Shown in pieces: positions 1 to 8,053 of a stretch of DNA of 34,524 bases. Location: assembly GCA_027064085.1 (NCBI GenBank), contig JAMOQH010000140.1, positions 1-34,524 of the forward strand, written 5' to 3'. The DNA comes from a bacterium. GTDB lineage: Bacteria > UBP6 > JAFGXH01. How positions within the stretch are numbered: position 1 is the first letter of the stretch; every line of letters starts with the position of its first letter. The notes under the pieces were generated by a model that saw nothing but the letters and a program-made list of their open reading frames with translations, did not search any database and was not told the DNA's origin. A program made the position numbers and the translations under genes.

Positions 1-72
1 ATTATCTAAAAGCTCTTTTAAGATTTTATCATAACGGTTTTCTATTTTATTTTTATCCTTATTTTTTACCAT
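1..72 (-). CDS. N-terminus of an unknown protein, cut by the window edge
   Basis: Reading leftwards, an ATG at 72-70 is followed by 24 open codons to the window edge. The start is well supported: GGAGG (complement of 78-82) lies 5 bases upstream. The visible peptide is very Lys/Asn-rich, begins MVKNKDKNKIENRYDKILKE and then reads LLDN. The RYDKILKELL pattern recalls the opening of PD-(D/E)XK nuclease-family (Rpn/DUF4351-like) proteins, but this is only a resemblance over a few residues and I do not assign a function. It diverges from the lipoprotein gene that starts at 259. Confidence 0.6.
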   Translation of the reverse strand, partial: MVKNKDKNKIENRYDKILKELLDN

Positions 73-204
73 TTAAACCTCCTAATAATAGTATAACTTC
101 TTTTATTTAAATGTGCAAGTTGAGAAAAATTTATTTAAATGAGTAGATTTTTGAGGTTTTAAAAGCGATTTTGTTAAAATATAAAAAACTTTTTATTTAT
201 ATCA

Positions 205-232
205 TTGATTTTTTTATAAAAAATGGTAAAAT
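205..232 (+). promoter_or_regulatory. Sigma-70 type promoter for the two large lipoproteins
   Basis: TTGATT (205-210) and TAAAAT (227-232) are separated by 16 bases, and the -10 is preceded by TGG, an extended -10 element. It lies 26 bases before the ATG at 259. The ribosome binding site AAGGAG is at 247-252. Confidence 0.55.
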
Positions 233-258
233 AAGATTCTATTTGTAAGGAGTTCTGT

Positions 259-3200
259 ATGAAAAATATTTTCTTTGTATTGTTATTGTCAGTATTTTTG
301 TATTCTTGTTCTGATACAGGTAATGGAGTAAAGGATTGTAGCAATAAAGATTGCCCTAGTAATTCAGTGTGTGAAGTTAGAAATGAATTAGCAACATGTA
401 TCTGTAATGATGGCTTTGAATTAGTTAACGATGTTTGTATTGCAAAAAATGATGACCCGTGCAAAGATGTTAATTGTTCTTATCATGGTGAATGTGTAGT
501 ACAAGATAGGGTAGCTGTTTGTGATTGTGTCGATGGTTATTATGCAGAAAATCTAGAATGCAAAAAAGAAACAAATCTTTGTGAGGTAAATGGCGAAATA
601 ATAAGCTGTGGAACTCATGGTAGTTGTGACTCTGGTAGTGGTAACTGTATTTGTGATGCAGGATACCACTATGACGAAACCACAAAACAATGTGAACAAA
701 ACAAGGGTTGTCTATCTACTGGAAATCATTGTTCAGACAATGGTTTAGGTGAATGTAAAGAAGATATAGAAGGTGATTTTTGGTGTGAATGTATTGAAGG
801 ATACCATGAGGAATCTGGGTACTGTGTAGAAGACAAATGCAATGGTAAAGTTGAATGTAGTGGTGCAATAGGAGGTTGCTGTGAGCAAGGTTATGCTTGT
901 ATCAATGGAAATAGCTGTAAACCTCTTGGCACAACTTGTTCAAGCAATGAAAACTGTGGTGAAAACGGACTTTGTGATACAGCTACAGGATTATGTTATT
1001 GTGAGAATGATGAAAACTGTGGTGAAAATCAATTTTGTGATACGATATCAGGGCATTGTTTAGAAATAAGTGATACCCCTAACGACCAGTGTATGTTTGA
1101 GCCTGCATACAGAGAAGATTTACCTGTTTTAGTTGCGTGGAATTGGGATGGTGCAACAAGTGTATTACCTACATTCAATAATGTTATCATGCCACCAGTT
1201 GTTGGAATATTTAATGATGATAATCACGATGGTAGAGTTAACCTAAAAGGAGATACTCCAGATGTAATATTTTCTTCTTTTGAAAGTGGTAACTTTGACA
1301 GTGAAGCAATACTAAGAATTGTAGATGGTAAAACAGGTTTGGATTTATTTGACACAAGTAGCTTGCCAAGAGTTGATGGTGGAAGTGCAATGGCTCTTGG
1401 AGATTTGGACAATGACCATTTAAATGATATTGTTGCATTAAGTGCAGATGGTAAAAAGGTTATTGCTTTTGAATATGATATAAATAATGATAAAGTTAAA
1501 GTTAAATGGACTCAAAATACTACTATAGATCAATTTGAAAATGACCATTTTGGTGATGAAGTTGCTGGAGCTCCAGCAATTGCTGATATTGACCATGACG
1601 GTAGTCCAGAAGTTTTAATAGGAAAATACATTTTAAATGGTCAAACGGGTGTTGAAAAATGTCATTCTAATGGTTTATCTTTTGGTAATAATTCCGATTA
1701 TCCATTAATAAATGGTGCTCCAACTTATGTTGATGATAATGGTAATACTAAATGGATCTTTCCACATAGAAGATACATTACGGTTGTTCAAGATTTTAAC
1801 AATGATGGCTTTATGGATATAGTAACAGGAAATGAAATAATTTCTGGTAAACCTAGTGATAGTTGTCAAGTTGTTTCAACAGCTCCAAGTAATAGGCCTG
1901 ATGGTTATACTGCTATTGCTGACTTAGATAATGATGGTACTCCTGAAACTGTTGTTGTAGCAAATGGTAAGCTATACATCGATAATGCAATGCAATATAA
2001 TTTAGTTACTCCTTTTACTATTGATGAGCCTTTTACAAATTGGAAATTAAATAATCCTATTGGTGGAGCTCCAACTATTGCAAATTTTGACGAAGACCCT
2101 GATTTAGAGATTGCTGTTGCAGGTGCAGATTATTACAGAGTATTAAAACCAAATCTGACGACAGGTGAAGTTACTGTACTGTGGGAAAAATCAACAACTG
2201 ATAGGTCCAGTCGCCAAACTGGTAGTTCTTTATTTGATTTTGATGGTGATGGAAGAGCTGAAGTATTATATGCCGATGAATGTTATTTCAGAATTTATGA
2301 TGGATTAACTGGAGCGGAAAGATTTAAAATAGAAAACAGTTCTGCTACAATATTTGAATATCCAATTGTTGTTGATGTTGATGGTGATGGTAAAAGCGAA
2401 GTTGTTGTTCCTGCAAATAATTATGATTTACCATATGCATCTAATAATTGTGAATGGGATAATGCTGATTATAAAGGAAATGGACTTCATGGTATAAGAG
2501 TTTTTGAAGACCCTGATAATTCATGGCTTAGAACACGCCAAATTTGGAATCAACATTCATATCATGTTACCAATGTAACAGAAAGTGGTAAAATTCCTAA
2601 AAATGAAACACCAAATTGGACAAAATATAATAACTACAGGCAAAATGTTCAAGGCAAAGGTGTTTTTAATGCTCCAAACCTAGTTGTTGAAAAAATTGAA
2701 GTAAAAAGGGAAAATTGCCCTATTTTAAAATATACTATCGATGTAAAAGTTACTAATTTAGGTTCAATTTCTGTACCTGCAGGAATACCTGTTGCAATTT
2801 ATAAAGGATTCTATCCAAATCCAGAAGAATTACTAGGAGTTGTATATACTCAAACTCCTTTATGGCCAGGAAGAAGAGAGATAGTATCTTTTGAGTTTAC
2901 ACCTGAAAATCCTAACGATACAAGAGAGTATAATATCTATGCTGTTATTGATGATGAAGGTAATGGTAGTGATTTGTACAAAGAATGTAACGAAACTGAT
3001 AATAGAAGGGAAACACATTTTAAAGGTGCTTATGGCTTATTTTGCAGTGCAGGAAAAGGGCAATGTATGAGATTTGCAAGATATGTTTGTGATGCAAATA
3101 ATAAACTTGTATGTGGAGCAATTCCTGCTGAGCCTCAAACTGAAACTTGTGGGGATGGATTAGATAACAATTGTGATGGCTATATAGATGAGAACTGTAA

Positions 3201-3585
3201 TTGTGAAGGTGGTTCAAATATAGACTGTTATGGTGGATATGCTACAAATTTTGGAAATAATTCAAGATGCAAAAAAGGAACTATGACTTGTGTAGGTGGA
3301 GAGTCTTGGACTGAGTGCGAATCAGATATCATGCCTGTTCCTGAAATATGTAACGGTATAGATGATGATTGTAATGGTGATATTGATGAAATTTTTGATA
3401 TTGGAGAAGATTGTTATGTTGGTTTAGGGGTTTGTAGAGTAAAAGGTAGTTATGTTTGCGATGAACAAACAGGTAATCAAAAATGTGATGCAACTCCACT
3501 TGAAGCAACAAGTGAGGAAATTTGTAATAATAACAAAGATGATGACTGTGATGGAAATGTTGATGAAAGACCTTGTGTTGAATAG
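259..3585 (+). CDS. Large EGF-like / FG-GAP / MopE-motif surface lipoprotein
   Basis: An 1108-residue predicted lipoprotein. The signal peptide ends in the lipobox LYSC, so Cys17 would be acylated. Order of modules: Cys-rich EGF-like repeats at about 27-271; a propeller-like region at about 280-800 with repeated calcium-binding-type motifs of the FG-GAP/VCBS kind (NDDNHDG, DIDHDG, DFNNDG, DLDNDG, DFDGDG, DVDGDG); a CARDB-like beta-sandwich at about 804-920; and three C-terminal Cys/Asp motifs typical of MopE-like metal-binding repeats (CGDGLDNNCDGYIDENC near 965, CNGIDDDCNGDIDE near 1031, ICNNNKDDDCDGNVDE near 1088). The likely role is surface binding of calcium, another metal or a partner; the ligand cannot be read from sequence. 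The start has AAGGAG 6 bases upstream. The next lipoprotein gene begins 7 bases after the stop, so the pair is probably co-transcribed. Confidence 0.85.
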   Translation: MKNIFFVLLLSVFLYSCSDTGNGVKDCSNKDCPSNSVCEVRNELATCICNDGFELVNDVCIAKNDDPCKDVNCSYHGECVVQDRVAVCDCVDGYYAENLECKKETNLCEVNGEIISCGTHGSCDSGSGNCICDAGYHYDETTKQCEQNKGCLSTGNHCSDNGLGECKEDIEGDFWCECIEGYHEESGYCVEDKCNGKVECSGAIGGCCEQGYACINGNSCKPLGTTCSSNENCGENGLCDTATGLCYCENDENCGENQFCDTISGHCLEISDTPNDQCMFEPAYREDLPVLVAWNWDGATSVLPTFNNVIMPPVVGIFNDDNHDGRVNLKGDTPDVIFSSFESGNFDSEAILRIVDGKTGLDLFDTSSLPRVDGGSAMALGDLDNDHLNDIVALSADGKKVIAFEYDINNDKVKVKWTQNTTIDQFENDHFGDEVAGAPAIADIDHDGSPEVLIGKYILNGQTGVEKCHSNGLSFGNNSDYPLINGAPTYVDDNGNTKWIFPHRRYITVVQDFNNDGFMDIVTGNEIISGKPSDSCQVVSTAPSNRPDGYTAIADLDNDGTPETVVVANGKLYIDNAMQYNLVTPFTIDEPFTNWKLNNPIGGAPTIANFDEDPDLEIAVAGADYYRVLKPNLTTGEVTVLWEKSTTDRSSRQTGSSLFDFDGDGRAEVLYADECYFRIYDGLTGAERFKIENSSATIFEYPIVVDVDGDGKSEVVVPANNYDLPYASNNCEWDNADYKGNGLHGIRVFEDPDNSWLRTRQIWNQHSYHVTNVTESGKIPKNETPNWTKYNNYRQNVQGKGVFNAPNLVVEKIEVKRENCPILKYTIDVKVTNLGSISVPAGIPVAIYKGFYPNPEELLGVVYTQTPLWPGRREIVSFEFTPENPNDTREYNIYAVIDDEGNGSDLYKECNETDNRRETHFKGAYGLFCSAGKGQCMRFARYVCDANNKLVCGAIPAEPQTETCGDGLDNNCDGYIDENCNCEGGSNIDCYGGYATNFGNNSRCKKGTMTCVGGESWTECESDIMPVPEICNGIDDDCNGDIDEIFDIGEDCYVGLGVCRVKGSYVCDEQTGNQKCDATPLEATSEEICNNNKDDDCDGNVDERPCVE

Positions 3586-3592
3586 GTAAAAT

Positions 3593-5395
3593 ATGAAGTT
3601 TAGAAGTATTTTTAAAATTGTCATTACATTTGTTGTGTTAAGTTTACTGTTTATTTCTTGTGGAGAGAATGAAAATAAAATAGATGAATATAAAGATTTA
3701 ATTGCAATTGATATTACTAATAATGGAAGTGTTTTTGTTCTTAAAGAAAAAGAAAAAATAAGATTTTTTGCAGAAGGAACATTTAAAGATGGTTCTACAA
3801 AAGTATTAGATGTAACTAAATTAAAATGGAATACAATTGATTCTTCTGTTGCCTATATTTCAGATGATGGGTTATTCACCGCAATAAGGCAAGGGGTAAC
3901 AATAATTACTGCTTCATATAAAGAAATAGAAAGTAATGAAGTAAGTATGAGAATAGTATCAGAAGCTGGCTTACAATCCATAGAAACTAAAATCGCTAGT
4001 ACTTCAAGTAAGTTTTTTGTTGGAGAAGTTTATCAGTTTAAAGCAATTGGGAAATATGGAACTGGTGATACTCAAGATATGACAGAATCGGTTACTTGGA
4101 AATCAAGTGATGAAAATATTGCAACTGTTTCAAATTCATTTGGAAGTCATGGAAGAGTAACTATAAAATCAGTTGGAAGTGTTGAAGTTTATTGTTTTTT
4201 GAATGGTATAAATGGAACACATATTCCTATTACAACTGAAGAAATTAAAATAGATGATGTCATTTTAACTATAGATAAAAATGATGTTTATATTGATGAA
4301 AGAGTAAAAGTTTCTGTTGTTGCTAGACTATCTAATGGAGATGAAAGAAATATTACTAATGATGTAGAATGGCATTATGAAACCACATTAGTTCCTAATA
4401 AAACAAGTGATAATTTCTTGTCAGGAAATGAAGTAGGTATTTATAAATTTCACGTTTCTTATAATGGTAAAAATAGTAATACTGTTGAACTAACTGTTAA
4501 AGAAAGAGTTGGTGTTTTACAAACTTTGGAATTAAAACTATCTCCAATTGATGATATTTATCAAAATGAAACATTAGTGAATATAAATATTATTGCTCAT
4601 TATTCCGACCATGACGAAGATGTAACATTTGAATCATATTTAGTAATAGAACCAAATGAAGTACCTGCTCCTTATGTAATTGAAAATAGCAGTATAAAAT
4701 TTTTAAAAAGTGGAGATTTTATTTTACATGGAGAATATAAACCTGATGGTGCAGAAAATTGGGTAATTTCAGAAAATTTAAATATTCATGTAAATGAATT
4801 GGAGAGTGGTGTAACTCCAGATATTGGAGATTTAGTAATAAATGAAATGCTAGTTGCTCCTTCTACTGATGATAGTCTTGGTGATGCAAATAATGATGGA
4901 ATAAGAAGTGGTACTGATGATGAATTTATTGAAATTATAAATGTAAGTGATAAAATTTTAGATTTATCTAAGGTATATTTAAGTGATATGGCTGATAATA
5001 TTATTGCTGTATTCCCAAATGATACTTTAATACGGGCTCATCAAGTAATAGTTATTTTCGGTGGTGGAAACCCAACAGGAGATTTTGGTGGTGCAACAGT
5101 TTTTACCTTGGTAGATTCTTCACTATCTTTAAATAATGGTGGAGATATTATTTTTATCAATTTAAATGAGGATAATGATGATAGTATAGCTAATGATAAA
5201 ACTATTTTTTCGGCAATATATGATGAATGGAATTGGCGTTATGGTAGTGCTGTATTATATCCAGAATTAGAATCAACTAATGCTGAGGGAAGTTACAAAC
5301 ATCATTGTAATCCTGAAAATTTAGATCCTGCTCCTAATTGTGATAATTATTTCTCTCCAGGTACAAAAATGGACGGAAGTCCATTTTTTCAGTAG
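3593..5395 (+). CDS. Lipoprotein with Ig-like repeats and a C-terminal lamin-tail domain
   Basis: A 600-residue predicted lipoprotein with lipobox FISC (Cys23). Four bacterial Ig-like (Big_2-type) repeats can be seen at about 35-122, 126-215, 220-303 and 308-401. Typical sequences are KLKWNTIDSSVAYIS and VTWKSSDENIATVS. Residues 411-595 resemble a lamin-tail domain (LTD): DLVINEMLVAP opens it, DDEFIEIINVSDKILDLS follows, and the end is rich in aromatic residues and includes a short Cys pair. Such proteins usually sit on or outside the outer membrane as adhesins or scaffolds; no catalytic motif is visible. The ATG lies 7 bases after the stop of the preceding lipoprotein. The only Shine-Dalgarno candidate is a weak AGG overlapping that stop, which suggests translational coupling. 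Confidence 0.8.
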   Translation: MKFRSIFKIVITFVVLSLLFISCGENENKIDEYKDLIAIDITNNGSVFVLKEKEKIRFFAEGTFKDGSTKVLDVTKLKWNTIDSSVAYISDDGLFTAIRQGVTIITASYKEIESNEVSMRIVSEAGLQSIETKIASTSSKFFVGEVYQFKAIGKYGTGDTQDMTESVTWKSSDENIATVSNSFGSHGRVTIKSVGSVEVYCFLNGINGTHIPITTEEIKIDDVILTIDKNDVYIDERVKVSVVARLSNGDERNITNDVEWHYETTLVPNKTSDNFLSGNEVGIYKFHVSYNGKNSNTVELTVKERVGVLQTLELKLSPIDDIYQNETLVNINIIAHYSDHDEDVTFESYLVIEPNEVPAPYVIENSSIKFLKSGDFILHGEYKPDGAENWVISENLNIHVNELESGVTPDIGDLVINEMLVAPSTDDSLGDANNDGIRSGTDDEFIEIINVSDKILDLSKVYLSDMADNIIAVFPNDTLIRAHQVIVIFGGGNPTGDFGGATVFTLVDSSLSLNNGGDIIFINLNEDNDDSIANDKTIFSAIYDEWNWRYGSAVLYPELESTNAEGSYKHHCNPENLDPAPNCDNYFSPGTKMDGSPFFQ

Positions 5396-5463
5396 TTTGA
5401 ATATAATAAACTTATTTATTTAACTTTTACAGAGTTTTTTAAGCTTTATTGTCTAAGTTAATC

Positions 5464-6231
5464 CTATTTTTTATCAAAAAATAGAAAATCATAAAATAAA
5501 AATAAAAATAAAGAAATCCCTAATATAAATAATACAGAAACTTTAATTAAAAAAATAGCATTAATTAATACAATATTAATAGATTTTAAATACATAAAAT
5601 ACTGATATAAAATATAAGATGAGCTGCCTAACAATATGACAAATTTTGGAGCTTTATACTTTAAAAATAAGCTAACAGTGAATAATGTAATTATTGCTAA
5701 ATTTATTGGCTTGGATAAAATATCTATAAAATTAAATTGAAAAATCTCATTATAAAACCAATAAGCAGTAGAAAATGCACCACTTAATAAAATAACAATA
5801 AAAAGCTTTATTCTAACTTTGAACTTTAAATGTATTGCTAGAAAAATAAGAATAGAGTAGGCTATAGGAATAAAAAAGCTATATAATTTACTTTCATTTC
5901 CTGATAATAATAATTTATAAGTTGAAATTTTTTCAATAAGTGCTAATAAAAAAAAGAGTGATATAAATATTCCAATATTTTTCTTAAAATTGATATTATA
6001 TTTTATTTCTATACTATTTTTTAATTGCTCATCTTCAATGCTTCGTATACCTTTTTTATTTCCATATATTTTTTCTGATATACCTTCATTTTTCATTGTT
6101 TTATCAACAACTTGTCCTTTTTTTTTAAGTCCATAATCATAAGTTGTAATTCCTATTACATTTCTACCACAATAAGGGCAAATTGTTACATCGTTGTCAA
6201 GCATATTATTGCAACTAGGACATGTTTTCAT
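5464..6231 (-). CDS. Zinc-ribbon multi-pass membrane protein
   Basis: 255 residues. The N-terminus is a small zinc ribbon: CPSC at 4-7 and CPYC at 18-21 should bind one zinc. After a charged linker (about 25-80) come about six hydrophobic membrane segments, starting near IGIFISLFFLLALI and ending in a Leu/Phe-rich helix near the C-terminus. I do not recognise a specific family; zinc-ribbon plus membrane proteins of this kind are common and mostly uncharacterised. Its ATG overlaps the rpe stop (ATGA), so it is translationally coupled as the last gene of the operon that starts at 7891. The convergent lipoprotein gene ends only 68 bases away, and I see no convincing terminator in the gap. Confidence 0.7.
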   Translation of the reverse strand: MKTCPSCNNMLDNDVTICPYCGRNVIGITTYDYGLKKKGQVVDKTMKNEGISEKIYGNKKGIRSIEDEQLKNSIEIKYNINFKKNIGIFISLFFLLALIEKISTYKLLLSGNESKLYSFFIPIAYSILIFLAIHLKFKVRIKLFIVILLSGAFSTAYWFYNEIFQFNFIDILSKPINLAIITLFTVSLFLKYKAPKFVILLGSSSYILYQYFMYLKSINIVLINAIFLIKVSVLFILGISLFLFLFYDFLFFDKK

Positions 6232-6899
6232 AAAACCTCTTTTTCTAAGTCTCTGATTGCTTTTGCTCTATCTGTTTTACCAAAAACAGAACTTCCGGCA
6301 ACAAATAAATCGGCTCCCGCATCATAAATTGATTTAATATTTTCTTTTTTCACTCCACCATCAACTTCTATAATTAAATTTGGATTATATTCTAATGCCA
6401 TTTTTTTAATTCTTTCTATTTTTTGTAAAGTATAATCAATAAATGATTGCCCTCCAAAACCAGGATTTACTGTCATTACTAATACTAAGTCTAGTTTTTG
6501 AATAATGTATTTCAGTACACTACATGGAGTTGCTGGATTTAAGGCTAAACCTGCTTTTTTATCAAAGGATTTTATTAAAGAAATTGTTCTATCTATATGA
6601 GTTAGAGCTTCGCTATGAACAGTTATTATATCACTTCCTGCTTTTACAAAACTCTCAATGTAATTATCAGGATTATTTATCATTAAGTGGCTATCGAATT
6701 TAAAGCTTCCAACACTATTGGCAGCTTTTACTATTCCTTTAATTATCAATGGACCAAAAGTAATATTTGGAACAAATGATCCATCCATAACATCTAAATG
6801 TAAATATTCAACTTTGCTATCAAGTGATAATATTTCATTTTTTAAATCTGAAAAATCTGCTGATAATAGTGATGGTGCAATAATTTTTTTTAATTTCAT
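6228..6899 (-). CDS. rpe: Ribulose-phosphate 3-epimerase
   Basis: Interconverts D-ribulose 5-phosphate and D-xylulose 5-phosphate in the cytosolic pentose phosphate pathway. The 223-residue length is normal for the TIM-barrel family. Visible signatures are IAPSLLSADF at the N-terminus, the metal and catalytic strand HLDVMDGSFVPNITFGP (His/Asp), DSHLMINNP, the phosphate and active-site loop VNPGFGGQ, EVDGG with the second catalytic Asp, and the phosphate-binding ADLFVAGSSVF. The start overlaps the preceding stop by one base (TAATG) and its own stop overlaps the next start (ATGA), so it sits tightly inside a four-gene operon. The same window holds a transaldolase gene (31111-31752) from the same pathway, though not in this operon. 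Confidence 0.96.
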   Translation of the reverse strand: MKLKKIIAPSLLSADFSDLKNEILSLDSKVEYLHLDVMDGSFVPNITFGPLIIKGIVKAANSVGSFKFDSHLMINNPDNYIESFVKAGSDIITVHSEALTHIDRTISLIKSFDKKAGLALNPATPCSVLKYIIQKLDLVLVMTVNPGFGGQSFIDYTLQKIERIKKMALEYNPNLIIEVDGGVKKENIKSIYDAGADLFVAGSSVFGKTDRAKAIRDLEKEVL

Positions 6900-7339
6900 T
6901 ATACCCCCAAATATAAATATGCAATAACTGCTACAACATAAGAAGTTAAACCTATTACAAGCATTGTTAACTGTATATGAAACATTCTTGTTCTTAAATT
7001 TCTTCTTTCTATTAGTAAAGCTAAAGTATCTTCATCTGTTTCTCCATGAAACTGTGTAACCCAGACTAAGTTAACTGTTGATAACAATATTGCAACAATA
7101 GATAATAATACCCAAAATATACCAAATATCATACCATATTTTGAAAGAATATTGCTTGCAGCCATTTTAGGACCAGAAAAACCGGTAATTGTTAGAGTTA
7201 GTGTTCCTAGAGTTAACATCATTTGATGTCGTGTTTGTAGTAAGTTTAATTGGTTTGTAAGTATATTATAAGATTTAGAGAACTCTTTAAAAGTTTTTAG
7301 TATTTCTCTTGCTTCTTGTCTAGGTGTTAATCTTTTCAT
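6899..7339 (-). CDS. Small membrane protein of unknown function
   Basis: 146 residues, not recognised. A basic, amphipathic N-terminus (about 1-38, MKRLTPRQEAREIL) is followed by three hydrophobic segments: near MMLTLGTLTLTITGFSG (about 40-56), YGMIFGIFWVLLSIVAILL (about 68-90) and a C-terminal helix (about 119-145). A charged loop with GETDEDTLALLIERR lies between the second and third. The ATG has GAGGAA just upstream. The gene follows the first operon gene by 6 bases and overlaps rpe by one base, so it is expressed with rpe. That does not by itself imply a shared function. Confidence 0.65.
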   Translation of the reverse strand: MKRLTPRQEAREILKTFKEFSKSYNILTNQLNLLQTRHQMMLTLGTLTLTITGFSGPKMAASNILSKYGMIFGIFWVLLSIVAILLSTVNLVWVTQFHGETDEDTLALLIERRNLRTRMFHIQLTMLVIGLTSYVVAVIAYLYLGV

Positions 7340-7345
7340 TGTTCC

Positions 7346-7891
7346 TCAGAGTTTTATCATAGTTGGGGATTCTGTTTTGATAATATACCAATTATCTCCT
7401 TTTTTACTCCATTTCATTTTCCATTCTAGTGGTAAACGAAATACTCCCTCTGTTGTTGTTAAATCAACAAATGAGATAATAATAGTATCGGCACTATTTT
7501 TGTTAAATATAATTTTTTTTATTTTAAAGTTTATTGCATTTATTACTTTATTACTAACTTTTTCTTTTAATAATTTAATAAACTCTTCTTTATTATAATT
7601 CTTTTTTTTAAACTCTCCATTAAAATTATTATCTAAAATAGGAGTAATTGAATTAATTTGTAACTTATTAGCATCTTGAGATATTTTAATAAGAGCTCTT
7701 TCTACTTTTTCGTTATCTGTTTCAATTACTTTTGCTGAAATATGTATAGTAGGTATTAAGATAGCAATAATTATAATAGCAATTTTCTTTTTATTGAAAG
7801 GAATTTTTTTTAAAGAAAATATTAAAATAATATCAAGTATTCCCAAAAATAATAATAAATATTTTGGATTTTCAAATAATAAATAAGTCAT
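7346..7891 (-). CDS. Membrane-anchored protein, possibly NTF2-like
   Basis: 181 residues from the ATG at 7891. I prefer this start to the in-frame GTG at 7897, because the AGGAG (complement of 7897-7901) is 5 bases before the ATG and overlaps the GTG. Two N-terminal hydrophobic segments (near YLLLFLGILDIILIF and IAIIIIAILIPTI) form a hairpin anchor. A soluble domain of about 130 residues follows, probably periplasmic, with helices then strands (NAINFKIKKIIF, TIIISFVDLTTTEG, EWKMKWSKKGDNWYII). The WxxxGDxWYI ending is typical of NTF2-like or SnoaL-like folds. No catalytic residues can be assigned. It is the first gene of the operon that includes rpe. Confidence 0.6.
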   Translation of the reverse strand: MTYLLFENPKYLLLFLGILDIILIFSLKKIPFNKKKIAIIIIAILIPTIHISAKVIETDNEKVERALIKISQDANKLQINSITPILDNNFNGEFKKKNYNKEEFIKLLKEKVSNKVINAINFKIKKIIFNKNSADTIIISFVDLTTTEGVFRLPLEWKMKWSKKGDNWYIIKTESPTMIKL

Positions 7892-7911
7892 AGTCACTCC
7901 TACTGTATAAT

Positions 7912-7939
7912 ATTATACATAAAAGTTTGATTCTGTAAA
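7912..7939 (-). promoter_or_regulatory. Promoter of the rpe operon
   Basis: Reading leftwards, TTTACA (complement of 7934-7939) and a perfect TATAAT (complement of 7912-7917) are 16 bases apart. The -10 lies inside a perfect 16-base palindrome, TGTATAATATTATACA (7904-7919), which could also serve as an operator. Transcription would start near 7905, just before the AGGAG of the first operon gene. Confidence 0.65.
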
Positions 7940-8053
7940 GAATATTAGATTTGTGTTTAGATATCAAGAAAATAGCTCATTGTATTAGATAAAAATTCAA
8001 GTTGTTATGATTTATAAAATGGTGATTTTAAATGGAGAAAAGTATAAACACAA

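Noticed and set aside
5463-5484. AT-only hairpin (CTATTTTTT / AAAAAATAG) at the end of the zinc-ribbon gene as a terminator
   Set aside because: The stem is only A and T apart from its outermost pair and lies within the last codons; it is too weak to call.
7892-7897. GTG start two codons before the ATG at 7891
   Set aside because: The GTG overlaps the AGGAG ribosome binding site, which is correctly spaced for the ATG.
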